A DNA stretch of 64,000 nt from Sipunculus nudus (Eukaryota; Annelida; Sipuncula; Golfingiida; Sipunculidae). A program made the translations under genes and the position numbers. Position 1 is the stretch's first letter, and every line of letters begins with the position of its first letter. Shown here in pieces: positions 35,795 to 49,073 of the stretch. The notes below the pieces were generated by a model. That model was not told where the DNA came from and did no database searches. It saw nothing but the letters and a program-made list of their open reading frames with translations. Location: positions 6,772,101 through 6,836,100 of the forward strand of contig CM049319.1 of assembly GCA_026874595.1 (NCBI GenBank), in the 5' to 3' direction.

Positions 35795-36540
35795 TGTCTG
35801 TCTGTCTGGCCGTCTCTCTGTCCGTTCGTGAGGTTTTTTCGTTTCCGTGCAAAAATTTTCCTAACTATTATCCGATTTCATTTAAATTTTGGTCAGTGAG
35901 TGCACTCATGCATACCTTGGTTGGGATTGGTTTTGGAGTGTCTGGCTTTTGTCTATCTGTCTGTCACTTTGTCTGTCTGTCTGTCAGGTTTTCATTTCCG
36001 TGCGATAACTTTCCTAAATATTTTCTGATTTTATTCAGATTTGGGTAGGTGATTGCTCTCATGCATACCCTGGTTGGGATTGGTTTTAGAGTGTCTGGCA
36101 TCTGTCTGTCTGTCTGTCTGTTTGTCAGTGTGTCAGATTTTCGTTTCCATAAGATAACTTTTCTAAATATCATCCAATGTCATTCAGATTTCGGTCAGTG
36201 ATTGCTCTCATGCTTACCTTGGTTGGGATTTTGAAGTGTCTATCTGTCTGTCACTCTGTCTGTCTGTCGGATTTTCGTTTCCATGCGAGAACTTTTCTAA
36301 ATATTATCCGATTTCATTCAAATATGTGACAGTGATTTGCTCTCATGCTTTACTTGGTTGGGATTGGTTTTGGAGTGTCTGGTTTCTGTCTGTCTGTCAC
36401 TCCTTTGTCCGTCCATCAGGTTTTCCTTTCATTCAATTTTTGGTCAGTGATTGCGCTCATGCTTACCTTGGTTGGGGTTAGTTTTAGAGGGTCTGGCTTC
36501 TGTCGGTCTGTCTGTCACTCTGTCTGTCCATCTGTTATAA
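35795..36540. repeat. TGTC-rich minisatellite, right copy
   Basis: Reverse complement of the repeat at 13,383-14,103. Units contain ttggttgggattggttttgg, agtgtctggc and (CTGT)n. Long plus-strand frames here (for example 35,647-36,048 and 36,345-36,890) are open only because TGTC repeats lack stops. They overlap each other in different frames and do not look like proteins. Confidence 0.85.
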
Positions 36541-37524
36541 AGCATGAAAAACAACAAGATCCCCAAGTGGGGGTCATTAATTCCACGAATTTGCTTGCTT
36601 TGTTTGCTATGGAAACTTTGATTACTTACATTTTGAGGAGAAAATGGTTATTTAGGGTAGAAATTAAAGGGTTTAATTTTCAACAAGTTAAATACACACC
36701 TAATATCATTCCACATTTAACAATATATCCTTTCCATTTACGTCAGTCAAGAACATTGGTCACATGCAGAAACATCCACATATGCCAGCTGCTGATTAGA
36801 TGGTATCATGTAAACATTCTAAACTATAACCAGTTAAATGAAAGATGGCTACTCATGCAGACACACCTGGTCCGTTATATATCATTATGAATAATAAAAA
36901 AGTTGTGGACATTAACCTTAGATTCATTGTTATATGCTTGATTCCCTGGTTAGGCCGTCACTTCCTTATTGAGCGTTAGATAAAATTATCTAAAAATATT
37001 AACTTTTAAGAAAATTATCTCTAAGAAACAGGTGGACACAGGGCGCAGTTAAAAATGATCTTTGGTCCGTTTATCTAAATAAAATATCTTCATTGTTGTT
37101 GCTGCTTGAGGGCATACAACATAAGGACATATGGGTACACACAATCAACAGTCCACATCAGGACTAGCCGCCAACGCGACGCAACATGGTTATTTTTTAC
37201 ATTAAGGCTGTTGCATCGCCAGAGCTCATACTGTTTAATAAGGATGAAAGCCCGTAACGGCCTGTTACCTCAAGAAAGGAAATTGTATAAAAATAGTTCC
37301 AATGGCTGTAACACACCAATGTTCGCATAACGTTGTATGTTGAAAGTCCTCTTATCTCAACTTTCCTTTCTGGAAGCACGAAGTACCTGTAGCATACAAA
37401 AAAATGAATAGATTTTTCCAGAGAGATATGAAGCATATAAAGCCCGATAGCTATCTTGTATTTGGCAAAATCATGTATAATGCACCAGGTGTTCACCAGA
37501 CAGATTTAACTTATTTATTTAATT
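36541..37524. other. Non-coding arm sequence
   Basis: Matches about 12,310-13,382 of the left arm in reverse complement. No gene is visible. Confidence 0.6.
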
Positions 37525-37780
37525 TTAGTCGCCAGCCTAGGTCGCCAGCCTAGGTCTGGCGACTATAGGCTAATCGTCGTGTCTGTTTGTTTGTTTGTTT
37601 GTTTGTCTGTTTGTCCGCACGCTACAGGTCGCAATTTTGCAGAAATTGATCTGAAACTTACAGGAAAAGTGTAAAATCGGTACCTGTCCAAGCCTATTCT
37701 TTTTGGCCATGATCGGTCCAAGGTCAAGGTCACGGTTCTTGGCAACCTCTGGCGACTATGTCATGATTACATCTTGCACT
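37525..37780. mobile_element. Right-arm-only 255-bp repeat with ggcgacta motifs
   Basis: This is absent from the left arm (between about 12,300 and 12,312). It opens with the doubled motif gtcgccagcctag, then tctggcgactataggc and a (TTTG)n tract, and closes with cctctggcgactatgtcat. The recurring gtcgcca/tggcgac motif at both ends suggests a small non-autonomous insertion. No clear target duplication was seen. Confidence 0.45.
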
Positions 37781-39164
37781 TGTTTATATGTAGTATCGGA
37801 TATTGATGTTAACGTAGGTTTAGGGAACGCAGGTGTTTTGTTTGGGATCGGTTTCAGTGCAGTCGCTTTTCAGTGAAACTTGTTTCATGTCAAATTCGTC
37901 AGCTGAAGTCTAGATCGGTTCTTTTGATAATATTGTTACTGTTGACGTCAGAGGCAACGCACCTGCATGCTTGATTCTCTACATACTTTTGTCTCTGGTG
38001 GCGTGTCCTTATTTTTTGTCCATGCGATTAAACGACGGGCCAAATAAAATTGTAAGACTAGGGGTCAAGGACGGTCAGGTGTTTCGTCGGCATCGATATA
38101 TTAGCTGAAACTAGGAAAGCAAGGATACAACCCCCTAGGTAAGCTTGCTTGATAGTGGAACCTGACCTTTCCAGTTTAGAGACAGGTCCATGATCTTCAG
38201 TGTGTGATCAGCTGAGAGCCGATGTTCCCGTGCGTAGAACGTTAGTGTCTGCGGATAACCATGAGACACTCTAACCGACTTGAAAGTGGTATTTACAGAA
38301 AGACCTACCAAAAATTCTATGGATTTTCATCAAACTCATAATACATATTAGCTTATAAATTTTCCCAAATGAATTACCTTCTCATCAAAATTCTCACATA
38401 TCCAATGAGGTCGGAGATAAACTGATACACAACGGGCGTATCATGCACTTTTGCAGTGCTCTTGTTCATTTATGTATAATGCATGTTTCAAGAAATAAAT
38501 ATTGAAATATAGCTAGCTAGATCACTGTTTTTTAGTTCCATGAATATTATTAGAATCGATTAATCTCCCAGGTTTTTGTTAGTTTTGCATATGCATATGC
38601 TTAAATTAGCTACTTTTTCTCCATATAAATATTTTACTTTCCATTTTACTATTCCATTTTTCATATAGATTTTTCATCATAAAGAGTTCGGTAGTTCAGA
38701 TAATTTGCAGCATGTGCCATATTAGGTAAATAAGATTTGTATAACTTTATATAGGTTTTCTTATTTTATCAGGTACTTGTATCACACAACACTCAGTGAC
38801 TCATACTCCAGGTTTTCTTTCCATTCTAATTGAAGTATAAAGTCCGGGAGTTAATAAACAAATGTTTTTATATTTTGGTGACAGTGGTCAGTCTATTACA
38901 CAGCTGAAACAATTTGGGCTTGCTCCCTTCTACTCTATGAAACTGAACTCTGACCATCTCTCCAGTTTACTCCATTAAATAATTATTAATTCCACTGCCT
39001 CAAACAAAGCCCTGTTGCCATATACTTCTTTTAAATCAAAGTATGAAGTCACTTTACCATGATATAAATTGGTTACAACCAACAGCTCCTATACAAGTGT
39101 GATAACTTTTCTAGACTTTTCCATATCTGCATGTGAACACTCTTATATTGAGAGCTCCTAAGCA
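37781..39164. other. Non-coding arm sequence with right-only indels
   Basis: Matches 9,313-10,177 and 12,038-12,300 of the left arm in reverse complement, with right-only stretches of about 150 bp (37,946-38,101) and about 105 bp (38,160-38,265). No gene is visible. Confidence 0.55.
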
Positions 39165-40060
39165 TTATAATTTATATAACACTTTATTTCTTATATAGCG
39201 GAACATATAAAAACAAGCACAGCTTTATCAGATGCGCTTCACATAAAATGATACAATAAAGTTATGTAAAATACATGTCATCCATTAAATATAGTAAAGT
39301 GTAAAAACTAAGAATAGTAACACTTAGTTTAAAGATTTGTCTTTAGACTGGATTTAAAACAAGCTTAGCTGTTCTCTGACTTCAAATGATAAGATAGATT
39401 GTTCCATATGCTAGGTCCAAAATAACTAAAAGATCCTTCCTTGGCTAGACTGGTTCTGCAAAAAGCAATTGGATAGTCATGTAATTGAACTGTTCTTTGT
39501 ATTCTGTCAATAGTTCGCACAAGCAACAGATCTACAAGGTACTTCCGAGCAATACCCTTTTAACATTTAAACATTAATGAAGCAGTCTTAAAAATCAAAA
39601 GGTACTCTACTTTGAGTTAGTGCAGACTAATCAAAGCAGAAGAAATATGATCAAATTTAGAAAGATTATAAATTACTCTAGCACCTCTGTTCATAATTCT
39701 TTGGAGTCTATTTAGATGACACTTTGCAGTCCCTACTAATAAAGAGTTACAATAGTCAAGACGAGAAAGTACAAGTGCTTGCATAAGAGTTTTAGCTGTT
39801 GAACTGTTTATTTTACTGCGTATTTGACTAATTTTCCTGATGGTCACATATAAACCAGAACAAAGTTTATTTACATGACTGGTATTTTTACACAAGGATT
39901 CCATATGAAATCCCAAGTTTCTCACATTTGATACTGTCTGAATAGTGTCTTTTCCAACTCTCAAACTAATTTCATTTTCAAATTTACTAATGTTTGCTCT
40001 TGAACCGATCTCGATAATTTCAGTTTTTCCATCATTTTATTTCAGTAAATTTGCTTTCAA

Positions 40061-40480
40061 TTATACCCTTATATTATGTATACACTTTTCCAAATTCAAA
40101 AGACATCTTGAATGCTCATCGGGAAGTTTCGGTTTAAATGAAATATAATCTTGTTGATCATCTGCATATGAGTGGAAGTGAACTCCATGTGATCTACACA
40201 GATTACAAATAGGGGAAGTATATAGATTGTACAGTATCGGTCCTAAGATAGACCCTTGAGGGACCCCTTGGTGAAAAAAAAAATTATAAGAGACTGCTCC
40301 ACTACCAAATATATCACCAATAACCACTTGCTGAGTCCTGTTTGTTAAATAACTCTGCAGCCTTGTCAAAACACGCCCACCAAAACCAAACTGGAATTTA
40401 AGTCTGTTTAACAGTAAGTTATCACACACAGTGTCAAAGGCGGCACTGAGATCTAAAGGAGCCATGCATACCACTTTCAC
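40061..40480 (-). pseudogene. Reverse transcriptase core, open in the right arm
   Basis: 139 open residues of the RT palm from motif A through the catalytic YADD. The first residues shown are not a true start, because the frame continues from an upstream part broken by stops. In the left arm the same stretch is interrupted after GFGG. It is a retroelement remnant with no sign of host use. Confidence 0.85.
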
Positions 40481-40515
40481 TTAATCTATCGTGTTTATTA
40501 TATGAGACTTTATCA

Positions 40516-40857
40516 TTAATAAAGCAGTCTCTGTATCATGTGCTCGTCGATAAGCTGACTGGAGTGGTTCCATTGTTGACGTTGTCTCAGTTTATTGAAT
40601 AATTTGTTCACATGTTCATTTATTTTGGATAAGTATTCCAAATTTGATACTGGTCTGTATTTTTTACTGATCCGTTTTAAATTCACCTTCTTCAACAGAG
40701 GTCTGACAAAAGCATTTGTAGATTCCTCTGGAAAAAACCCTACTTTCAGTGACGTATTCACTATATCTGTTATCATGGGCAAAAATAGATCTAGGTGCTC
40801 TTTACAAGATTTTGTAGATGATTTACATATTAATTTATTTGCTTGTTCTATTGTCAA
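40516..40857 (-). pseudogene. N-terminal RT region of the right-arm LINE
   Basis: 113 open residues with TIEQANKLICKSSTK, FLPMITDIVNTSLK, VRPLLKKVNLKRISKKYRPV and SNLEYLSKI, the region before motif A. It keeps the KKYRPVSNL motif that is interrupted by a stop in the left copy. It lacks about eight residues (around ESDPISTRIL) that the left copy has. Confidence 0.8.
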
Positions 40858-41413
40858 TTCAGAAAAGGACTGAAATCTTTCTTCAATAAGTCTGATTCTG
40901 AATAATCAGAAATAATCAATTTATGCTCACATCTGATGCACTGTGTAACTGACAAAGTTCCCATCTATTTTATCAGCAAAAAAGTTGTTGAAATCATTAG
41001 CTAACACTGGAGGCTCCTCATATGGAGGAAGAGGTACAGGTTCATTCCTGAAAAGTAAGGTATTAGCTAAAGAAGAAAACTTCTTATAATCAGTTCTACA
41101 TTTCTCAAATTGTTGTTCATAATAGAGTTTCTCCTTTAGTTCCCAGAAACATCTTTAGCTCTTCCACAATTGGATAAACAATCTGACAATGTACTAATTA
41201 ACACATGCTAAATCATAACATCCACATAAACAATCCATATATATATATATATACAAATTTTACAAAGCACAAATAATTATAGCTTCCTGACAACAACATC
41301 CCCATTACAAATCTACTAATATAACATAAACTATGTTATTTGTGTCAACTAGAACAAACGACTGTACATTAAATGTTAAGAATGACAAGGACTATTGAAA
41401 CAAACTTTATGTA

Positions 41414-42579
41414 CAGTCGTGACTTGACATTCCGACCCTTGGCAATCCGGAAACCTTGCAAACCGACGGTATTTAATGTAAAACGAATGGATCCTATAAA
41501 AAGGCTTTTGACAATCCGACAGCCTTGGATTCCGACTCCGACATGACATTTCCCGGTACAAAGGGATACCGACGTGATTAATGACTTGACAATCCGACCT
41601 GTATATTTTCCTTTGATGTCAGTGGTCGGCCCGGGCTGCCCACTAGGCTACTAAATGCCTAATTAATTACGTGTGGAAAACAAACATCACCTGGTCGCAC
41701 TGATTAGTTGTTTGTATCACTTTGATGGTACAGGCGCTGTCCCTGTCTAAACGCAGTGACATTTTGTTCGGTTCTTTGAAGATATTTGATATCTAAGATA
41801 TTAAAGTATGAAGTGATATGTTTTGACTTCTGAGCAGTTTCCGTGTGAGTACACATGTAGCTTATATAAACTGATCAAATATTGAAACAATCCATTCATA
41901 CAGTCAGATCGCTACTTCTCCGTACTCTGCTGTACTTTATCACGCTTTTTACTATCAATAATATCGGATATTTACACATAAAGACTGTTTAATTTACTGC
42001 TTTACATACACATCTACATGTGCGATCATGAAGCGACCCGCCAAACGAAAGCGTACAGAGATTACAATTGCAGTTAAGAACTCTCTACGTCTCACAGACA
42101 CAGCGCAAGTGGAAGGTGAACTGAGTGACCTTTTACGAGCACTCCCGCTTGCTGATCATGTGACCGCGGAAGAATATGTGACCTAAGATTGCGCAGAGCC
42201 AACGGAGGCCATGTTACCAACCACTGACATTGACGATATCCGCGGAATGTTACGGAAGGTGAAAGGTCACAGTAACAAGAAAGATTGTTACCAGACAGAC
42301 TGTTTTTTATGCATAAATAAACACATCATGCTTACTGTTATGTAGTGTGAATGGAAATTCTTCTTTTATTTTAAATGTATTAAATAAAGAGCAAACCGTA
42401 TTGTGTTTGTTTTGCTTATTTGCATATAAATGATTATAATAATGTTATACAGTATTAGTTACATCTGTTTCCGACAGTACCCCCCTCCCTTTGACATCGT
42501 GATTTAATAAACCGACAGCCTTGTAATCCGACATAAATATAACATTTACAATTGGTGTCGGATTATCAAGTCACGACTG
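41414..42579 (+). mobile_element. pogo/Tigger-like DNA transposon, right-arm copy
   Basis: The ends read CAGTCGTGACTTGACATTCC and, inverted, CAGTCGTGACTTGATAATCC, both flanked by TA. It is 1,166 bp, about 125 bp shorter than the left copy because of a deletion in the acidic transposase tail region. Confidence 0.8.
42028..42186 (+). pseudogene. Transposase remnant of the right-arm pogo/Tigger-like element
   Basis: 52 residues from ATG to TAA (MKRPAKRKRTEITIAVK ... DHVTAEEYVT), the same length as in the left arm, with a stop at the homologous codon. It joins an N-terminal and a C-terminal transposase fragment with the catalytic core missing. Downstream the frame is truncated by a deletion relative to the left copy. 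Both copies descend from one already defective element. Confidence 0.6.
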
Positions 42580-43889
42580 TATATACACCCTTTATTTACT
42601 TTTGGAGTACCTAAGTTAATTATCTACCAGGCACTGACACATTATTAATTTTCAGTCATTGGAAGTATTTTGTTTCAAAGGCATAGATTGTAGCAGAACA
42701 ATACAAAACAGTCATTACAAATTAGACCACGCATAAATAATTCTGGAGCAAGGCAGAATACTACATTGTATATCCCAAACTGCAACAGGTGATAGTTAAT
42801 GTAAGAAGCATGTTTGAAAACAGCCTTTGTTCTGTTTAGTTTCTTCTCAAAATATCTACCTTGCTGTAAAAAAGGGTGACCAATGGAGAGCTCGTATACT
42901 AGGCAGGGTAAACCACTAAATCATATAGGTTTTCACAAAGGGAAAAGGCAGTAAGATGATTTAGGGACTCAAAGCTTCCAAGCAAGGAGGATTGCCTTTT
43001 ATTTCTACATCATGATGCACATGCGATGATATTATTTCTGTTTATATTAAAATATCAAAGTATAAATAGATTTTGTATTTTAAGACTCCAAGTATCCTTT
43101 CATTATTTGAATACACTGCTTGTTTTATTTTTATTATTTCCTTTTTGCTCAGAACTGTTTTCTCAGATGTTAGATCCTTTAGATTGCTTATCCAAGAATA
43201 TTAATCTTGAATTAGATATAAGATTGTAAGAGTATATATATAACATGTTTAAGTTGAAAAAAATCATGAACTACCTTCTCACCATAAATTCAGATCTATA
43301 TTGTTTTCTTTTTTGTCTAAAACATTGTGCATAATTAATTAATTGTAATATAGGCTTCCAAACTCTGATACATCTCTTCTCAGGTGCTTGTGTTTCTTAA
43401 CATATATCTTTTATGGCACTATATCAAAATGCTCTTTTTTCATCATTTAAACTGCATTTGTACAGACTACAATCCACAAGATCTGTTATCAGGCTTTTTG
43501 TGTGCATCTATTATCAGAAAACAAGGATAAACCAAAACAGCCACATTATATTTCTCACTTGGTTTCTGGATTGAACACGTAGTAGTGTAGTGAATTCCAG
43601 GAACTAAACTGTGAATGCACATAAAACTAAAAAAAATAATACATTGGTCGTCTAACTGGATTGTCACAAGGCAAACAGAAAAATGATATAATGTTTAATT
43701 ACGTGATTAAATACCACCTAATAATTTTTCAAAGCTTTAGGTAGAGTGTCTTGTGAGCAGAAAAAGAGCTTCAGTGCATGGTGGGATATTATGAGATACA
43801 AAAAAACTAATTTGAAAGACAGTTTTATACTTCGGTAGCCCGTGGCAGATTTATTGTCTTATGAAGAGCAGTTAGAGTCTTTTTTTTTC
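42580..43889. other. Non-coding arm sequence
   Basis: Reverse complement of 4,432-5,735. No gene is visible. Confidence 0.6.
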
Positions 43890-44101
43890 ATGTGAGGTAG
43901 AGCACAGGACTCATAGCCGTGAGACCATGAGTATGAATCTCAGCTACCTCTACAGGCAAAATTGGAAGGCTGTACTCTGCAGCCATGATTCAAACTTCCT
44001 ATAGCACCAAGTGATCTTCATGGGCTCTTAGTGGTATGATTCATCAATGGAAATGATTATACACCCATGTGCAGTCCACTCAGCCTGTTTGACGCCTAGA
44101 T
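43890..44101 (+). mobile_element. tRNA-derived SINE candidate (right copy)
   Basis: gaggtagagcacaggactca starts a tRNA-like head. An anticodon-loop-like actcatagcc and a box-B-like gagtatgaatctc follow, then a body of about 150 bp. If folded as a tRNA the anticodon position would read CAT here and CTT in the left copy. Both are degenerate. Confidence 0.42.
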
Positions 44102-44405
44102 GAAAATTCACTTGGAGAATAATCAGGATGAGCAGTAAATCGTGTTTACATTGACTAACACAATGGTTTAATCAGCTTCGTAGCATGGTTTATATAAAGC
44201 TCAGACTTCCTCAACTGCAGTCGTAGGCAGCGATTCTAGGTAATCACAATTCCCATATATTGGTTAGGAAGAATCTGGCCAATAGATCGACTTTGTAAGT
44301 AAATAACGGAGGCGCAAATAAACTAAGCTATTGCTCACCGTTGTACTCAAGGCCTGGGCGACTACCGGAACAAAGTTAAAAGCTATCCTTTATAGCCACC
44401 CAATC
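44102..44405. other. Right-arm sequence without a left counterpart
   Basis: About 300 bp replacing an unrelated 205 bp at 4,010-4,214 of the left arm, bounded on one side by the SINE end. No gene is seen. A tttatataaag motif at about 44,190 is noted but unsupported. Confidence 0.5.
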
Positions 44406-45377
44406 AAATCTGAGCCAAAGACTACACGAATCGGCGAGGCTGAGTTTATCACACCTGCAACCTGCGGTCGGTACTCAGTTATGGTCTGTTGTAACATTTA
44501 TTTTTACAGTTTTTACCCCGGCCTGAGCATTCTGAAAAAAGCGAGGACAGCCCCGGCTGGCATGGCAGTCTTTTCACACCTACTGCTTACGCTCTGGTGC
44601 ACTAACCATTCGGCAATATGTATCAACGCTGATGTAGCTACATTTGCTTTGAATCAGACAACTTATTATACCATTTTTATTCTGAATGCTTTTGTCATTT
44701 TTCAGAATTCGGATAAATGGTCAATATTTCGGTTCTCTGTTTTTTATTTCGGATGAACGATAATCGATGTTCGGATATTGGACGTTCTACTCTATTTGAT
44801 ACCTGCATAAAACTAGCAGGGCTGGCCTGAGTTTTACTGTAAGATATTTAATGATAGCCCTGAAGAAGAAGAAGAAATGCGGTGGGGACAGGAAATTAGG
44901 TTAGATTTGATAAAATATTGAGAGACAACACCCAAGCAGCAATCTAGTTCATACATAAATAAACAACATTACCAGAGTGTTTTTTTTTAATGATATAATG
45001 GCAGTTTCTTCATCTTCATTTCCGTATTATAGATTTGTTTGTTGTCGTGATTTCCTGCAGGCTTTTGTCTGTTTATTGACCAACATTTTTTGCTTCACAT
45101 TGTCCCAGTCAATACTGCTAATACAGTGACATTGGGTCATGTACTCACCATATTTTTTTGTACATTATACAAAAATGGGTAAACATGGCTTAGATGTTTA
45201 GGTCTGAAAGTGTTTGTAATATCTAAACCCTCCTTATCCCCATAAGCAGGGGCGGCTTATACGGTATATGAGTTTATTATATTATACCAAAAGTTTGTGT
45301 AGGTCGACTTTACTTTCCCTGAGGGCAAAACCATTGATTAATTATTCTTAGCTAAGCTGACTGTAAGTCAACTGAAG

Positions 45378-45568
45378 TATAGGTATGGCGCTTTTTTCGT
45401 CGTTCGTCGTGCCGGCTGGCCACAAGCTGGGCACAAAACGTAACCGCTGACCCTAGAAGCCTAGGGAGAAAAAAAAATCTAGGGAGATCCATAAAAAATC
45501 TCCTTGGAAACATGAAATAAGGTCACTGCGACCTATATCCTCCGAGGTATGGGGCTTGTAAGTACTAA
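45378..45568 (-). repeat. Dispersed repeat RepA, right-arm copy
   Basis: Reverse complement of 2,868-3,050. It includes aggtcactgcgacct, a near-palindrome, and the (gtcgtt)n tail. Confidence 0.75.
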
Positions 45569-46420
45569 CTAGAATAATAAAAAAAAATTATACAAAACCT
45601 TCCATATCTTGATATATAGTATTTTTTCTGGTTTTTTTTTATAAAAAAATATATTTTTACTATAAAAATGACAACAATCATGTCAGATTCTCAGCTTTGA
45701 TTCTATCTAGTGTCCCAAAACCTTGTGTGTTTATTGATCACAAGTGGATGTCCTATAGTAATCACCTATCTGTCTGTCTGTACGTCTGTCTGTCTGTCCA
45801 TTCATCCATCCAAACAAATTAGTTTTCAGATGATAATTCCAGGTTGGATTGACATATTGATTTTAAACATGACTTACACATGGCCCACCACAAAAGAAAG
45901 AATCTGTATGATTTTTGGGGTCATGGATGATTTAATCAAATTAGATTCAGGGACAGGGACATTGTGTGTGTTCATACACATCTGACTTATCGTAAAATAT
46001 CTTCGATACCTTTTTGATTAATTCAGGGAAGGGTTTTTGAAGAAGTTTGCTTTAATTCAAGGACAATTCAGTACATTTTGTTGTCTTGTCTCATTCTTAT
46101 AGTTTACCTGCTGAATATTCAATAAGAAATTAAGAGAGCTTAATTAGTCTGGCTTCCCTTGCCTTCATGAATACAGGAAAAACAACTCTTGATTACCACA
46201 GGTTCACCAGGTAGAAATTACCAATATCCTCTTACTTCTAAGGTTATACTACCATTCCTAATCAAGATAATGAGAGTTTATATCACTTACATATCATGTC
46301 ATTATATGATTATGTAATTGCTGTAAAATGTAAGGGTCAGGTGTCAGTTGTGGTCAATGGCTGGGGCCGTTTTAATCATCTTTGTCCTACAGATAGGAAT
46401 GTGTGCATCTGATTGTTTGC

Positions 46421-46942
46421 TCAGACACCCAGAACTCACGCTTTTACAGTCCAGTTAATGAAGAATATTTTATATATACACACCCTTTATATTTTATACT
46501 ATACACAATACTTTTCATCATCACAAACTGTATCATCACAGTTAGTTGATCTTTCATACCTGCTCTACCTACGATAGGATGTTTATGTATGTATCAAGAG
46601 CTGATCTTGAATGACAAGTTCCCCCTTTATTCTTCACCAATGAGCCAACCAGTGTGTTTGCCATTAGAGTGTCATTTATATTTGTTGGCCGGAATGTGTT
46701 TCTCTTTCACAGTGTTTTTTCACATGCTTGCATTTCAAAGTGTCATGCATGGTTACTATAATAGTGGCGTCATCTCGTGCTTATTCTCTGAATTTTCAAG
46801 GCTGAAATAAGGATATATAATGATGCCTTTCCTGGTAGACTAGCTTTTTATAGGATAGGTCCGTGGCTTGTTTGTGGGCTTTTTCATACTGAATATTGAT
46901 TAAGGTAACCATTTGATCAGAATCAATGATATGATAATATTA
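46421..46942. other. Right-arm-only flank of the long-TIR element
   Basis: Part of the about 5-kb stretch absent from the left arm but outside the terminal repeats. A 73-residue frame at 46,589-46,810 has no resemblance to a known family. Confidence 0.5.
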
Positions 46943-47989
46943 TAGTCCATGGGCCTAGAGCTAATTTGAAACATAAAGGCACCACCCAGGGTGGCAAAAC
47001 TTAAGAAGGTTTTTCTTAAAGTTCTATACCTATGGATGATATTTTAGTATGATAACTGATCCAGAGTAGTAGCTTAATCTCAGTTATCCGTTATTGAATG
47101 TAATGATCCATATGAAAATTTAACCATGGAGATGCATCGACTTTCGCACAGTATTGAGTTAATTACCTCATGAATACAAACGATATCATAACAAATTCGG
47201 TCTTACTAGATCTTACTTGCTTTGACCCAGGGCTGTCTGACATTGTGTCAAATGTGACAGTTTCATACATTTGTCAGTAGTGGCAGATAGTAATATTTAC
47301 CCCTAACCCTTTAAATTTGTTGAAAATTTGATATTTTTTTCTTTTATTCATAGATTTCAGGAACTTATGTCGTTTTAGCTATTGTCTTTTATTCTTTGAT
47401 TTAACCTTAGGTAACAGCTTTGTTTCATCGTCCATTTTAAATATTTTTTGAACATTCAGTGTAACACCTTAATGAGGTAAGAGACCCTATAGGAAAAATT
47501 AACCGTTGAGCTGCGTCGACCTTTCCAAAGTATTTAGTTAATAACTTCTTGAATAAAAACGATATAATAATAAAATTGGTCTCAGTAGATAGCGAAGAGC
47601 CAGGGATTTTTTTTGACAGTGTGTCACATGTTGCAGTTATATACATTTATCATCATCGGCAGATACTGATAATTACCCCAACCTCTTAAAATTGGCTGAA
47701 TATTCGTTATTTTTATTCATTTAACTAAATATTGCAGGAACTTTTAACAGTTTCGCAATTTATTTTATCCATTGATTGAATCTTAGGTACCAGCTTAGTC
47801 TTAATTTAGTCTCGTTTTAATTTTTTTTTATCATTCAGGCAAACACTAATGGAGTATGAAATATAATTCACTGATTTTTTACGGCTTCAGAACATTTACC
47901 AGGGACTCGTCGTATTACAAGCCTTCACTGGCTACGACTCAGTCAGTGCCTTTGCTGGTTGCGGGAAACTAAGTGCATCTTAAAACAGA

Positions 47990-48400
47990 GCACTATAAAC
48001 CAGCAGACTTCCAAACACAGGATGAAACTTTGGATGTATCTGCACAGTTTTTTGAAAGGCTAGAGGACATTGTTTGCAGAATTCGCATCCCCTTCAACTA
48101 TGCATGAAGTCAATGACCATCTGTTTGTGCAAAATTTGGGGACTTAGAATCCATCCGCCATGCAGGATTGTCTGCAAGCTCTCGTGCAAATTTTCAGAAT
48201 GTGATTTGCAGGAAGTGCCTTGATAAAGCCAGTCGGCTTTGCCAGGAAAGGCCTGCTAAAACTACGATACATTGGATAATGGTATCACCGACACCTGAAG
48301 CTGCGTTGAAGTTGATGTCGTGAACGTACCCTTAAAACGCTCGACTCTCTCTGTTGACGATCCTGGTTTGATCCCGGCGTGGCTATGAGAGTGGTTCGAA
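47990..48400 (+). pseudogene. Possible gag-like remnant inside the long-TIR element
   Basis: A frame from about 48,000 reads FQTQDETLDVSAQFFERLED then IVCRIRIPFNYA, followed by a stop. With a frame change it continues VNDHLFVQNLG and CLQALVQIF. The FFERLEDIV...DHLFVQNL pattern is reminiscent of the retrotransposon gag helical region, but the match is weak and short. It is recorded so that it can be tested. Confidence 0.2.
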
Positions 48401-49073
48401 GTGGCCCGTCCAAGTTCTAAGGGTAAAGTGTGTCACACAGCAATGTTTCAGTCACAAACGACACTGTCTATGGGGATTCCTCGGTGTAATGCAATGGGGT
48501 TTATCACACCCAGAAGCCACAGGTGTGGTAGAAACAAGGCACGGATGACCACAGGATACAAGATAACAAGTAACCACCTTGTCACGTAGTCCCAAATGAT
48601 AATAACATATGATAACATAAACAAAGCCTAACGGCCTATTGCGAACCTGTGAAATTGGATATACATCAGGTATAATGCTCACTCAATGCAGGACCATTTT
48701 GAACCTGAGTTTAAGCACCAAGACCTCGTTCCTGAAATACTGGCTTGGATGTATATACAACACAAAAATGATTGCATGTGGTGCTGTCAAAATGTTTGCT
48801 TGGTGGCGCCACCAGTCTTGTATATGACAAAGCTAACCGAAGTGTACAAATACTAACTAATCCATGAAAATACATATACGCACAATGCCAGGGTGATATA
48901 TAACAAATCCTGAGAAATAAGCATTCACATAAAAAAATCATTGGCGGTTACTACACCAGTCTTATGTACAAAAAAGCCGAAAAATATACATAGACAGGCC
49001 AAATTTCAGGTAGATACGTCAAACTTCTCTTGAGTAAAGTGCACTGGGTAGACTAAGCTCACCTTAGTTGTCA

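Larger units (their letters stand above)
39165..41230 (-). mobile_element. 5'-truncated CR1/L2-like LINE, right-arm copy
   Basis: Inverted counterpart of 7,220-9,312. It is better preserved than the left copy. The segment at 40,061-40,480 is open for 139 residues and spans motif A (LDLSAAFDTV), [29 protein letters not shown] and SYADDQ in one frame. The segment at 39,617-39,964 is open for 115 residues, with VLSRLDYCNSLLVG and NRGARVIYNL. The endonuclease is absent. Confidence 0.88.

Noticed and set aside
36345-36890. 181-residue open frame, and 35,647-36,048, 13,762-14,250 and similar frames
   Set aside because: They are driven by TGTC/GACA repeats lacking stops and overlap each other in several frames.
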